Assembly: GCF_910594005.1 (NCBI RefSeq)
Contig: NC_057816.1
Coordinates: forward strand, 25,189,797 to 25,253,796
Source: Cervus elaphus
Lineage: Eukaryota > Chordata > Mammalia > Artiodactyla > Cervidae
Direction of reading: 5' to 3'
DNA: 64,000 bases
How positions within the stretch are numbered: position 1 is the first letter of the stretch; each line of letters opens with the position of its first letter. The notes below the pieces were generated by a model, which did no database searches, had not been told where the DNA came from, and saw only the letters and a program-made list of their open reading frames with translations. The position numbers and the translations under genes are program-made. Positions 52,921-63,475 of the stretch are shown piece by piece.

Positions 52921-53929
52921 TACTAACTGGGCTTTGTGGCTAATGCTTGGTCAGCGTGATGGAAGGCTGGCATCTGTCTGGTAGCTGCAGAAGGACGGGA
53001 AGTCCTGTTTTTGACCTGGGCATTGAAGATTAGAGGACCTCAGCTGTCCTCTTTGCAGTGAGCTCTGGGCTGGTTGAGATAGCATCTGCCAGCAGCTGGA
53101 GGCAGTTCCATCGCAGCCCTTCTCACCATCAGCTGGGGAGTCTGCTCTAGCCCCTTCAGGAAAGGAAGGACGGCCCTTCCCTCAGTCTGGATAGAGCCCA
53201 GCTCCCAGGATCCTTTGCTGTTTGGAAGTCGCCTTCTAGTTCTCCTTGAATTGCAGTGGGAAATTGCGTTGCACGATGCCAGCATGTTGTGAAGGAGGGT
53301 GCCCCGGAGTACCAAGGGGCGGGGCTGGCTCTGGTGGTCATGCTGGGCTCTCTATCCCCGCTTAGAGAAGCCCTGTCAATGGGCAGGTGGCGTGCAAATG
53401 TAATCTGTCTCCCTGCTGAGGCGTTTCTTTCAGTCATGCTGCGGTTGGGTCCCAATTTGCAGAAAGCCCATTGATAAGAGCGGAGCAGATTAATTGAGCC
53501 CCTGAATCAGGCTGTTTGGTGAAATTATTGTCTAATGCTTTTAGAGGTGTGAGCTTTTTTTTTGTTTTTTTTTTTTCAGCTCGTTCTGTGTAAATCAGAG
53601 CTACTTAAAAGCCGCTTACATGGTCCCTGGTACCATAGAAACCAGCCATCCCTGCGCACGCTCCTGGCCCAGTCGGGCAGGGGCCACTGCTTGTATAGGA
53701 AGAGGACTTGGTGGGCTTGCTCCAGAGTCCACAGGAAGGAGAAGGCGCTGGAGGAGGTCAAGGGGGGCTTTCTGTTCCTTCCCCAGCTCCCCTAGACTTG
53801 ACTCATTTAACCCCATCCAAGTCGCCTGGAGGAGGGACATCCCCCACCCCCTCAAGTCCACACTGAGCCCTGATGGAACAGAGAATCTGTCCTGTGACTG
53901 AAAGGTGATGAGTCTGATGCTGAGATGTT

Positions 53930-54015
53930 TGTGGGTGTGTGTGTATGTGTATGGGGATGTGTGCATGCGCAGGCATGCATGGGCATGAGTGCGTGCGTGT
54001 GTGTGTGTGTCCAGA
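53930..54015. repeat. TG-rich microsatellite
   Basis: Imperfect TG tract broken by ATGGGG and GCATGC units. Confidence 0.9.
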
Positions 54016-54571
54016 TGTTCCTAGAGGGGCTGGAGAAAATCCATTCCAACCACTGGCCACACCAGAGCATGTGAACAGTGAGAGGAGGCTGCAAGAGCAC
54101 TGTTCTTGGAGTCAAGAAGCTTGAGTTTTCTCTCTAGACCCTCCTTGAACAAGCCACGTGACCTGGGCACATGGCCAGTCATTCTTTGCCAGGACCACGC
54201 AGAGCTGTCAAAAACAGAACACATGTCCAGACATCTCCCTTCAAGACACAGGCCTGGGGTGAGGCTTCTGCACCTGTATTTCTTAGGGCTCTGCGGGGGA
54301 TTCCGATGCATGGTCTGGGATGGGAACTCTTGGATTTGAGACCAGTGTTCAGAGAAGTCAGGATCATGAAGTAGGTAAGAGAAAGTGGTCCTGACCACAC
54401 AGATCGGAGCTGTAGACTCCAGGTAAGGTGAATGGCTGATGCGCTTGTCTGTTCTTCTTCATCTGCTCTAGAGGCATGAACGGCTCAGCCTCACAGAGCT
54501 GCCCTGAACGTTCCGGTGCAGGAAGCATGCGGCCGATGCCTGGCATATGAGTTCTCTGTAAATGTTGGTCT

Positions 54572-54608
54572 CAGGTGCGTGCGTGCGTGCATGTGTCTGT
54601 GTGTGTAT
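54572..54608. repeat. (TGCG)n/(TG)n microsatellite
   Basis: gtgcgtgcgtgcgtgcatg followed by TG units. Confidence 0.9.
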
Positions 54609-54832
54609 TTTCTGCTGTATTCTCATATATGGATAGAAACCTCTCAAGGAAGTCCAAGGAGAATGCAATTGGGAAATGAGATGGCAGAGCTCAGTTATAT
54701 TAATGTATTTGGCAATAAGGAAACCAATTAATTCATTCTTTCAGACACTTATTAACAGGAAACGGGAGTGTGCTAAGAAAGGTCCTGTGGGACCAGAGAG
54801 AGGTGCCAAGTGTGCCTCTCTCCCTCCATGAC

Positions 54833-54990
54833 AGTGCTTCTTAAACTTCACTGTGCATCCTTACCACCCAGGTCCTTGTTAAATATGCGGAATCCTGGGC
54901 CTTGGCATCAGAGACGCTGATTTTGCAGATCTGGGTGAGGCCCAAGAATTTATATTTTGGGCAAGTATGATTAAGTGAATTTGCAGAAGA
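54833..54990 (+). repeat. MER5-type hAT element
   Basis: 'agtgcttcttaaacttcact', 'tccttgttaaatatgcggaa', 'agatctgggtgaggcccaag'. Confidence 0.65.
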
Positions 54991-55754
54991 TGGCCCACAG
55001 CCGCCACTCTCTGACAAAGGCTGGTCCAGAGGGAAATATCAACTTGGATGATTAAAGAGAAGGAGGGAGCTGGGTGAGTTGGGGCAGGCAAGGATGGGAG
55101 CCCAGATGAGGTGAGAGGAGCTAGGTTTGAATGTGTGCATGCAAGATGCAGAGAAAATGGCAACGACTTCAGGATTTTGGTGTGCTGAGCGCAGGGGGAT
55201 GGGCTCTGGTGGAAGGGGAGTCCTGGCTCCTGTTCTTGCAGCCAGGGGCTGGAGTTGCTGTGGAGGGTGGGCATCACACCGGATGTCAGCCCCTGGAAAG
55301 CATTCACCAGGGCTCCTGGTGAAGGACCGTGACCCCAGGGCATGTGTCCCTTCGCCCTCTGCTTAAGGCCCAAGCTGGCTGCCTGTAGGTTGCCTGGCAG
55401 TGCCCGTGGAGTTCAGCATCTGTCCCTCTATTGGCTCATTCAGAAATCAGAGCTTAGGAGCAGTCTGGGATAGGGAAACCTGGAAGGTAAAGTAGTCATG
55501 AGATCCTCAGGACCCCAGGGTGGGATGGCAGAAGGAGCACTGCGCTGAGGGGAGGAGCTGTGTTTGAGCTTCCCTGTGAGCAGAGAGGGGCCTTAGTAAG
55601 CATCCCAGCCCTCCAAGGGGCCTGGTGTCCCCTCGTTAAAGCCTGAACCTAGATAGCTCCCAGGAGTGGCCTTTGTGTCTTTGTGTCACCAAAGAGCACA
55701 TTTCCTGCGTCGCCAGCGGGCTAGAAAGAGCTAGAAATAAGAAGGGATGGAGGG
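54991..55754. other. Unassigned intronic stretch
   Basis: GC-moderate, no recognised element. Confidence 0.5.
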
Positions 55755-55945
55755 GAACCCCGACTATGTGCCGGGTTCCGTGCTTGCCTGCTCACGTTTT
55801 GCCTCCTTTAGTCTCCACCTTGGAGGTGGATGCCAGGAGTCTCCTTTTAGAGATGGAGAAAGGCTCAGAGAGGTAAAGCAACTTGCCTAACCCCACACAG
55901 CTAGGACTGGGCAAAGCCGGGGCTGGGACTCACTCTGTCTGCTTC
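55755..55945 (-). repeat. MIR SINE
   Basis: Antisense: 'tatgtgccgggttccgtgct', 'agatggagaaaggctcagag'. Confidence 0.78.
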
Positions 55946-55954
55946 CAGTTAATC

Positions 55955-56480
55955 GCCTCGAGAGCCTCAGCGAATGGAGGGGAGGCCCTGCGGCTCTGCC
56001 CTCAGGTACGGGCCCCTCGGAAGCCCCGCTGCCCCGGCTGGGGGCCGGGGACACAGTGAGGGCAGGGCGCCCGGGGTCCCGTGACGTGTGGGACATTTCT
56101 GTGCCCTCCGTCAACAATCCAGTCTTCAGTAACGTTGCCCCTGGCTGCCAACTGCTTTCGCCACAGCCAGATGCCGCACCCCCCCACAGCCACCCACACA
56201 GGCGAAGGCTGCGGCCAAGGGCACCCCGGAGGGGGAGGGGGGAGTGCCCTCCCGAGGGGCCTCTGCAGAGCCCCTGAATGGCCCCATTGAGGCGCAGGCA
56301 GGATGACAATGGCCGGCTGGGGCCCCCAGTCTGGGTCCGCTGAGGTGAGAGGGCTGGGACCGGGCAAGCGGTGCTGGCTCGAAGGCCAGATGCTGGCTTC
56401 CAGGGCCGGGAGCCAGCGCCTCTGACGCGCTCTGAAATGCCAGCTCTGCTTAACGGGGAGCAGCCGGGGCGGGCCCCACG
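55955..56480. promoter_or_regulatory. Intronic CpG-rich patch
   Basis: GC-rich with clear CpG clustering (for example gcgcccggggtcccgtgacg at about 56068 and gaggcgcaggcaggatgaca at 56289), unlike the surrounding intron. Contains a CRE-like GTGACGTG at about 56080. It could be a small CpG island serving as an alternative promoter or enhancer. No exon was recognised in it. Confidence 0.5.
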
Positions 56481-56762
56481 CCCCTCCCCGTGCCGGGAGG
56501 ACTGGGAACCCGGCTCCCATCCACCACAGGCCAGCTCTCAGCCTCCGTCTGTGCCCAGGGCTGGGCCCTGCTCCCTCCACACTGGGGACTGTGGAGGGCC
56601 TTTCCAGAATCCCCTTGGTCCTCATGGTCATCATTCTCAGATCGTTTGGAGAAATAAGCCCCCTCCAACAACTTAGGTGGGGTGGCTAGGTAAAACACAA
56701 GGCACCCAGTCCTATTTGACTTTCAGATGAATAGTGAATAATCTAAAAATTGTGTTTAAGTG
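56481..56762. other. Unassigned intronic stretch
   Basis: No recognised element. Confidence 0.5.
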
Positions 56763-56977
56763 TATGTGTGTGCTCAGTTGCTCTGTCGTGTCCAACTCTT
56801 TGCAACCTCATGGATGGTAGACCAGCAGGCTGCTCTGTCCATGGGGATTTTCCAGACAAGAATACTGGAGTGGGTTGCCATGCCCTCCCCCAGGGGATCT
56901 TCCCAACCCAGGGGTCGAACCCCGGTCTCCCGCACTGCAGGCAGATTCTTTACCAGCTGAGCCATCAGGGAAACCCA
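56763..56977 (-). repeat. Bov-tA SINE
   Basis: Antisense: 'tgctcagttgctctgtcgtg' to 'gagccatcagggaaaccc'. Confidence 0.94.
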
Positions 56978-56984
56978 TTTTAAG

Positions 56985-57050
56985 TACATAACAAATATTA
57001 AAATAATTAGCCTCCAACTAATAAAAATAAATGGAAAAAAATAATCGATA
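56985..57050 (+). repeat. L1 3' tail fragment
   Basis: 'attagcctccaactaataaa' with A-rich tail, as in bovid L1 3' ends. Confidence 0.45.
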
Positions 57051-57459
57051 AAGATGGAACCAAGATTTGGGTCCATTTGTTGTGTCATGGGACACATTTA
57101 AGCTGGAAAATTATTGGTTGTTTATCTGAAATTCACATTTAACAGTGTGTCCTCTGTTTTCAGTTGTTAAGTCTGACAGTCCTATCTCAGGGAGCCGTGA
57201 TGGGTACATGTGTGGGGGTACCAGGGCTTGGCTGTATTTCCCTCTGTGCTACTGAGGGGGCCACGTGGAGGAGGCGTCTCCTCCACACACTCTCCACCTC
57301 CTGCTCCCACACCTGGGGTGCTGGAGGCTGCACATAGTAGGTGCTTTACTGAAAGGCGGCCACTGCCCAGTTCTCTTCCTCACCCCTGCTTCCACAAGCT
57401 GTGTCTTTCTCCCTCAAATCCCACAGTGGAAAGGGAAGCTTTGGGGTGCATTTTGAGTA
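57051..57459. other. Unassigned intronic stretch
   Basis: No recognised element. Confidence 0.5.
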
Positions 57460-57680
57460 GGGGACTATTTGCTGAGCACCTCCCTGTCACATTGGGCTGA
57501 ACCCTGGAGACTCAATGGTGAACAAGCCAGATGTGGTCTCTGCCCTCAAAGGAGCTTATAGGCTAGAAGGGGAAGTGTGCAATGAACAAAAGAGCAACCG
57601 TGATTCAGCAAGCCATGAACACTGAGGGTGGTGGAGGGAGGCACAGATAGACTCTCGACCCCAGGAGGGCATCTCACCCA
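57460..57680 (-). repeat. L2 LINE 3' end
   Basis: Antisense: 'gactcaatggtgaacaagcc', 'ctgccctcaaaggagcttat'. Confidence 0.68.
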
Positions 57681-57689
57681 GGCTGACAC

Positions 57690-57880
57690 AAAGACTAGGG
57701 GCCTTGGAGTTAGAAATCCTGGGTCATATTGCATGACTGACTAACTGTGTGGCCCTGGATAAGTCACTGAACCTCACTGAGCCTCAGTTTTCCTCATCTG
57801 TCAAGTGGGAACAACACATGTTGCCTCTGGGACTGGTGTGAGATTCCAAGTAAAATGGTGAATGTGAACATGTACTGCCA
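57690..57880 (+). repeat. MIR SINE
   Basis: Sense: 'gtggccctggataagtcact', 'ttttcctcatctgtcaagtg'. Confidence 0.75.
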
Positions 57881-57901
57881 ATGCAGGGTTCTAGACGGAG
57901 T

Positions 57902-57919
57902 CTGTGTGTGTGTGTGTGT
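57902..57919. repeat. (TG)n, short
   Basis: Nine TG units. Confidence 0.9.
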
Positions 57920-58129
57920 TGGGGTGTAGAATGTAGGCGTGGAAGGAGAGGGGCATTAAGGAGGGGCCAGGAATGCTTGGCCCCCTGCCTGCTCCATGAC
58001 TCTCTGTCCTTAGCCCCTCAGAATGCTGGTTCTCTATCTGGCATTGTTATTGTCAGTCTTTTATCTGATTCTCCTTCTGTCCCAGAGGAATAGCAGTGAC
58101 CCTAGATGTTTATGTGGTATTTTACAGTT

Positions 58130-58355
58130 TGCAAAGCATAATGATTAAGAGCAGGAGCTGAGGATTCAAACAGGCCTGGGTTCAAGCCTTGTCTCCATTG
58201 TGACCTCACAGAAGTACTCAGCCTCCCTGCGCTTAGCCTCCTCTGTCAGATGGAGCCTCACGGGCATGATGGAGAGGATGGAAAGAGACCAGTCACATAA
58301 AGCACTTGGCGTGGAGCCTGGCACACAGCAAGGACCCAGAAGTGAGCAGCTCCTA
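58130..58355 (+). repeat. MIR SINE
   Basis: Sense: 'gcataatgattaagagcagg', 'caggcctgggttcaagcctt', 'gagcctggcacacagcaagg'. Confidence 0.78.
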
Positions 58356-58374
58356 CAGGCTATTGTCTGAGTAT

Positions 58375-58450
58375 TGAGACAGCCTTGTGAGGTGGTATTG
58401 TGAGGTGGAGGAATGATGGTCAGGGAGGTTAGGTAACCAGCCTAAAGAGG
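58375..58450 (-). repeat. Possible MIR fragment
   Basis: 'ggtcagggaggttaggtaac' in antisense orientation. Confidence 0.35.
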
Positions 58451-58459
58451 CGTGGCCGG

Positions 58460-59089
58460 AAGACGGGCTGTGAGACTGCACCCCTGCCTTCTCCGGAGGC
58501 CTTTTTGGTCACCTGGTCTTCAGGGGCCTCTGCTTCTAGCTCTCATCCAGACGCCCCTCTGGGGACTAGCCTCCTGTCCGGCTTCAGGCCCTCCTTGCCC
58601 GTTGTGGTCTGGTCCAGACACCTGGCTGTCTCCCTAAGATCTTGGCATGCCCACCTGTGCTGGGCTCTGCCCTGCCCAGCCTCCTGCCAGGCGGAGAGAA
58701 AGAGCATCCTCTAGGAATCTGAGGGCTTATGTGCCTCATGACATCCATTCTTCCTTTGCCGGGCTCGAAGTCTGAGATATGGGCGTTTTTATTACCCTCT
58801 TAAACCTTTTGTCAGCCGATACCCGCACAATTATGCTGTTGGCAGGGACGCTGCTTTTATTGTCTTGAACACAAAAGCAGCTTTGAAAAGAGGGGGCACT
58901 TCTGGGGAGCGGGTGGGGGTGGGCTGTCACAGGAGAGGCCTCTCCACCGACTGCGTCACCCTCCCATGGGAGCAGACGGATGGCATTGCTCCTGTAGGTG
59001 GTACTGTGGTTACCAATAGAATGATGATCCATAGCCCATGGTTGTTGAGGGGAAGGGAGAGCTTGCTGTGTGCATAGCACTGGCGTGCG
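58460..59089. other. Unassigned intronic stretch, mostly unique
   Basis: No recognised repeat. 58740-58900 has homeobox/CDX-like TTTATT cores and a perfect hairpin. Confidence 0.5.
58850..58881. repeat. Perfect 9-bp inverted repeat
   Basis: gctgctttt and aaaagcagc with a 14-base loop. Confidence 0.9.
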
Positions 59090-59265
59090 CCTCTGGCCTA
59101 CACTAGGTTATGTTCCCCAACTACCCTCCAGGGTGAGACCTTAGACCCATTTTGCAGATGAGAAAAATGAGCTGGAGAGGCTAGCTGATTTGATCTAGGT
59201 CAAGTGACTGGTAAATGGTAGCACCAGCTTTTGAGCTCAGGAGAGTTTGGCTCTGGAGCCCATGA
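59090..59265 (-). repeat. MIR SINE
   Basis: Antisense: 'acccattttgcagatgagaa', 'ggtcaagtgactggtaaatg'. Confidence 0.72.
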
Positions 59266-59494
59266 CTGGCTGTCTCGTACCCACACACGGGTCTGCGTGC
59301 AGCATCTTGGAGGTGCCGGCGGGGGACCTGGGGTGCTCCTCCTAGCTCACAGTGGACATTAAGCCACTCAGTGCCGTTCAGGGCCCAGCTTCAGGACAGA
59401 GGACCCAGGCTTCTAAGGGAGGTAGGACAAGAGCTGGTTTCTGATCTTCCCCTCTTTGCTTAAAGGAGTAAAGGAATTTGGATACGTGGAGGGA

Positions 59495-59765
59495 GGAGGA
59501 AGGAGAGTTTTCCAAAGGCCAGAAAAGCCTGTGCAAGGTCTGGAGGCAGCAATGATCATGGCTGCTGTGCCCGACGGATGACAGTGAAGAGACCTGCTTA
59601 GACCAGATATTTATATGGGAAGGTGGTGTTCAAGGCAGTCTGGGGAATGAGGGCCTTGGAGGCCAGTCAGGGACATTTGGTCTCAGTCCCAGAGAATGGG
59701 GAGCCATACTGGGATTCTCCGTAAGGGAGGGCAGGCTGAAAATAGTGTCTAAGGGGGTTCATCTC
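59495..59765 (-). repeat. L2 LINE fragment
   Basis: Antisense: 'agcctgtgcaaggtctggag', 'tgagggccttggaggccagt'. Confidence 0.55.
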
Positions 59766-59834
59766 AGGACACCAAGATGAAAAAGATGGAGACTAGAGGC
59801 CTGACTCGGGATTGTCAGCAGTCTTGGGACTACT

Positions 59835-60025
59835 GTTGATGATGGCAATGGTGATAGTGCACATTGCTCACATTTATTGCTTACTGTGTGCTAGATGCTA
59901 TTCCAAGAATTTTACCTGTATTAACCTGTTAAAAGATTGCAGTGGACTTACAGGGAAGGCACTATTATTAGCCCCATTTTACAGATGAGGAAGCTGGCAC
60001 AGAGAGGCAGTAAAGGCCTGGAACA
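59835..60025 (-). repeat. MIR SINE
   Basis: Antisense: 'cttactgtgtgctagatgct', 'attagccccattttacagat'. Confidence 0.82.
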
Positions 60026-60713
60026 GGGCTGGGCAGTGGGGCTGGAGAGGAACGAGTAGATCTAAGAGTCACCAGAGGAAACACAAGCTCAGGACTTGGC
60101 ACCCCGTCTTGAGGAATGAACGAAGGAGGGGAGGCTTCCGACGGAAGCTGTTGCTTCTTGATAGGAGCCAGTTCCCCGGTTGGTAGTTATGGGTGAGGTG
60201 ACCACCCAGCCAGCTGAGGCAAGGTAGCCTAAGTGCATGAGATAAAACGTAAATACAGTATTTGAAAGGCAGAATATAATACACCAATGCCAGACACGGA
60301 GGTCTCAGCGTGGATGACGTCAGCGGCTTCAGGGCAGGGACGATGGCATAAGACAAGGGCGCCGGGGATGGAGTCTTGTGCCAGCGATTTCCTTCCATGA
60401 GGGCAGCATGCTGCCTCAAAACGTGACTTCCTGGGCCCCTTCTTCTTGAACACTTTGCCCTTCCTTCCCACTCACACCCAGTCTGATGCAAAGCAATTCA
60501 TGCTCAAGCATTTCTTCCAGCTGAGTGAAGTATCCCTCCCTCTAAGTCTCACGATGGCATTTTAACAGATCTTCAGAAGCTTGGCTGATGGAGGTGGGGA
60601 AGTGAGGAAATCCCTGTGGGCTGGGCAGGGCCAGGATGGGCTCACATATCCCCCCACCCCCAAAAAATGTACAGTGAGAGGGCTGGAGTCTCTGACTGTG
60701 CCTGGAATCCACA
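60026..60713. other. Unassigned intronic stretch
   Basis: No recognised repeat; 140-codon minus-strand open frame without a domain. Confidence 0.5.
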
Positions 60714-60811
60714 GGGCTTCCCTGGTGGCTCAGACGGTAAAGAATCCACCTGCAATGCAGGAGACCTGGGTTCGATCCCTGGGTGGGGAAGATCCCCTGG
60801 AGGAGGGCACA
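60714..60811 (+). repeat. Bov-tA SINE, head only
   Basis: Well-preserved tRNA-like head (gggcttccctggtggctcag, B box gggttcgatccc); the BovA body stops after 'gatcccctggaggagggcac'. Confidence 0.93.
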
Positions 60812-60969
60812 GTAGTACAGGAGCAAACCGCATGCTCTCCAGGTCTGCCCTGGAGGCCTGGGCCAGGCCCGCGAGCCTTCTCTCGGGCTGGGAGTGCGGG
60901 AGACTGCCCTCGGCCCTCCAGCCCCATCTCGGTGGTATGTAGTCATGGTGAGCATGGAATTTCCCGTTA

Positions 60970-61165
60970 ACTGGGCCAGAGTTGGGTCCTGACCTCATGC
61001 TTCCTTCTGTGTGACCTTACTTTCCTCATTTGTAACATGTAGATAATAATAGTATCTTCCTAGTAACATTGATGAGGGACTAAATCAGAGAAGGCCTGTA
61101 ACATGTTTATCCCAGGACCCGGCACATAGTAAGTGCTCACTAAATATAAGCTGCAGTTGTCGTCC
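60970..61165 (+). repeat. MIR SINE
   Basis: Sense: 'actttcctcatttgtaacat', 'cggcacatagtaagtgctca'. Confidence 0.75.
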
Positions 61166-61394
61166 CAGCCCCACCCTGAACTTCTCCAGGACTGAAGACT
61201 TCTTCATGGGTGCTGAGACTAAGCCAGCTAAGCTGGCAGCTCGGTGCCCCTGGTGTCAAGGAGCTCAGCCTGGGCCCCTGCCCACTCTCCCCGGCTCCCC
61301 CGGCCAAACACATGGGTGGTTTGGGGGTGAGTGTTGCTCTGGGAGCAGCCCTGTCCCCTGGCATCCTAAACAGACTTCCTTTCCAGCCCTGCAG
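61166..61394. other. Unassigned intronic stretch
   Basis: No recognised element. Confidence 0.45.
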
Positions 61395-61850
61395 AGGTTT
61401 CCATCCGAGATAATAATAGTTCTAGGGGCTTCCCTGGTGGCTTAGTGGTGAAGAATCTGCCTTCCAAGCGGGAGATGTGAGTTTGATCCCTGAGTCGAGA
61501 AGATCTCCTGGAGAAGGAAATGGCAACCCAATCCAGGATTCTTGCCTGAAGAATCCCCACGGATAGAGGAGCCTGGTGGGCTACAGGGGTCGCAAAGAGT
61601 CAGACACGACTAAGCAGCTAAACAGCAATGATAGTTCTAGCCAATACTTACAGACCACCTAGGGTGTGCCAGGCATTGGGCTGATTAATTCAATCCTCAC
61701 AGCTCGTCACAAAATGCTGTTGTTAGCATAGGAGGAGACCGAGGCACAGCAAGCCAAGGTCAGGTGCTTGCGCCAGGACTCATACATCCAAAGCCAGAGG
61801 CAGGACTCGAATGCCTCACTTCGGTGCCTTCTGAACAAAGGAGTCTGAAG
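61395..61850 (-). repeat. MIR SINE, split by a Bov-tA
   Basis: Antisense: after the insertion 'gtgtgccaggcattgggctg', 'gaggagaccgaggcacagca', 'gaggcaggactcgaatgcct'. A short part precedes the insertion. Confidence 0.72.
61426..61630 (+). repeat. Bov-tA SINE with 10-bp TSD
   Basis: Sense copy ending 'ctaagcagctaaacagcaatg'-like tail, flanked by perfect atagttctag (61416-61425 and 61631-61640), inside a MIR. Confidence 0.96.
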
Positions 61851-62824
61851 CCTTTTCCTCTATACTACGCATGAGATTTTAATCACCTCCCAGCAGCCCG
61901 GAGGTTTTGCTATTTCTCCGATCGCAGGGGACCAGAGCCATCTGTTGGGTGCTTTTTTGAGGGAGCTGGTGTGACTTGTTTCAGGGTAAAATGCAGAGAA
62001 ATAGCATCACTTTTCTTTTTTTTTTCCCCCCCGCATGGTAAAAATAAGCTGCAGGGATGGGAAGAACAAACTGAGGTTGGGAGGCTGACACTGGGGAGGA
62101 GGGAGCTTGAGGGCTGGGCGCTGCCCACCTGGGTGCCATCTGCCGCCATCTGCCCAATTTGGGGCCTGCATCAGCCTGACCTGCCAGCACCTGTCTGGCC
62201 GCCAGCATCCGCCATCAGAAACGGAGCACCTTTCCAAAGAGTCTTTGGCTCAAAGCAGTTCAAGGGGCAGAGAGAGGTCCCTGGGAGGTGGTGGCAGTTC
62301 AAAACACATTGTCCGTTAGATGCAGCAGTGTCCCTGTCGCAGCCTCTCTGTATCAGCCAGCCCCAAACATACTGGGCATGGCTTTTGATCATGAAACACT
62401 TTTTTTTTTTAATGAAAAACTAGAAGTCGTTGGTGAGGTTGAGATTATGTTAATGTATGCAGTTTCCACTGCTGCTAAGATTAAAAATAGCTTCCTCTTA
62501 GGAAAACTAGAGCTACTCACTGTCAGTCTGCCTTCTAGGCCACCTCTTGTTGGGTTCCAGGGCTGCTGGGCACAATTCTGAGGACCTTCTTGGCTGTCCC
62601 AGGCCCCGGAGATTTGCTGAAGCAGAAGATAAAGAGACAAGGGCAGAGTCTTTCCCAGTATGTTAAATAGAATGTGATCTGAGCTTCAGTGAGAACTCCT
62701 GTCAGCATTAAACACCCAGGGAATATTCTAGTCCTTCTCAGGAATGCCCTGGGGCACCTAGCATCTGTGCTAGGTTTGTGCTAAGCAAACATACTGATTG
62801 ATTTGGAGGTTGGTTTCAAATTCA
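61851..62824. other. Unassigned intronic stretch
   Basis: About 1 kb with T-rich tracts at 62016-62032 and 62400-62411 but no recognised interspersed repeat. Confidence 0.5.
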
Positions 62825-63040
62825 ATAACCGTCATTTGTTGAATGCCTACCATGGGCTAAGTGATTTTTATACATAAGATTTCTCATGTCTGCTCATAAT
62901 ACACTTACATGGTAATTACAATTGTTGGTATATCCATTTCACAGAAGGGATACCTGGGAGTTACTCTGTATATTTGTCTTGATCAGAGAACTAATTGGTG
63001 GCAGAACCAGAATTTGGACTAGGTGTCTGCACTCACCGTC
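62825..63040 (-). repeat. MIR SINE
   Basis: Antisense: 'gaatgcctaccatgggctaa', 'tggtggcagaaccagaattt'. Confidence 0.72.
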
Positions 63041-63103
63041 AGTTTGCCAGCCTGCCTTCCCGAGCCACCTGGATTCAGGCAACAAAATGCAAGTGCGCTT
63101 TTG

Positions 63104-63312
63104 ACCCTTGAACTGTATGGGTCTACTTACATGCAGATGTTTTTCAATAGTGTTGATAAATACTGCAATACTTCACGATCCATGGGTGGTTGAATTCCCA
63201 GATATAGAGGAACTGCATGTACAGAGGGGCAACTACAAGTTACACTAGGATTTCCCACTCTGTGGAGGGTCAGTGCCCCTAACTCTGCCTTGTTTAAGGG
63301 TCAACTATAATT
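63104..63312. repeat. TcMar-Tigger-type MITE
   Basis: Ends tgacccttgaactgta and gtttaagggtcaactata are near-complementary terminal inverted repeats flanked by T/TA-rich DNA. Confidence 0.65.
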
Positions 63313-63354
63313 TGGGAAGATTTGGGGACCTCTACATAAACTCACAAAGCTCCT

Positions 63355-63475
63355 ATCCGAATTGCTTACACTCACGAGAAAGAGGAAGGGAACTTGCCCC
63401 AGGTCGCTCAGCCAGCAAAATGGCAGAGCTAGATTCAAACTCACACCTGCCACCTCCAAAGCCCAGATTCAGTGA
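63355..63475 (-). repeat. MIR SINE
   Basis: Antisense: 'gaacttgccccaggtcgctc', 'atggcagagctagattcaaa'. Confidence 0.7.

Larger units (their letters stand above)
52921..54832. other. Unassigned intronic stretch, mostly unique
   Basis: 1.9 kb with only simple tracts: T-rich at 53551-53577, TG-rich at 53930-54015, and a TGCG/TG tract at 54572-54608. The stretch 53465-53555 has repeated homeobox-like TAAT cores. Confidence 0.5.
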
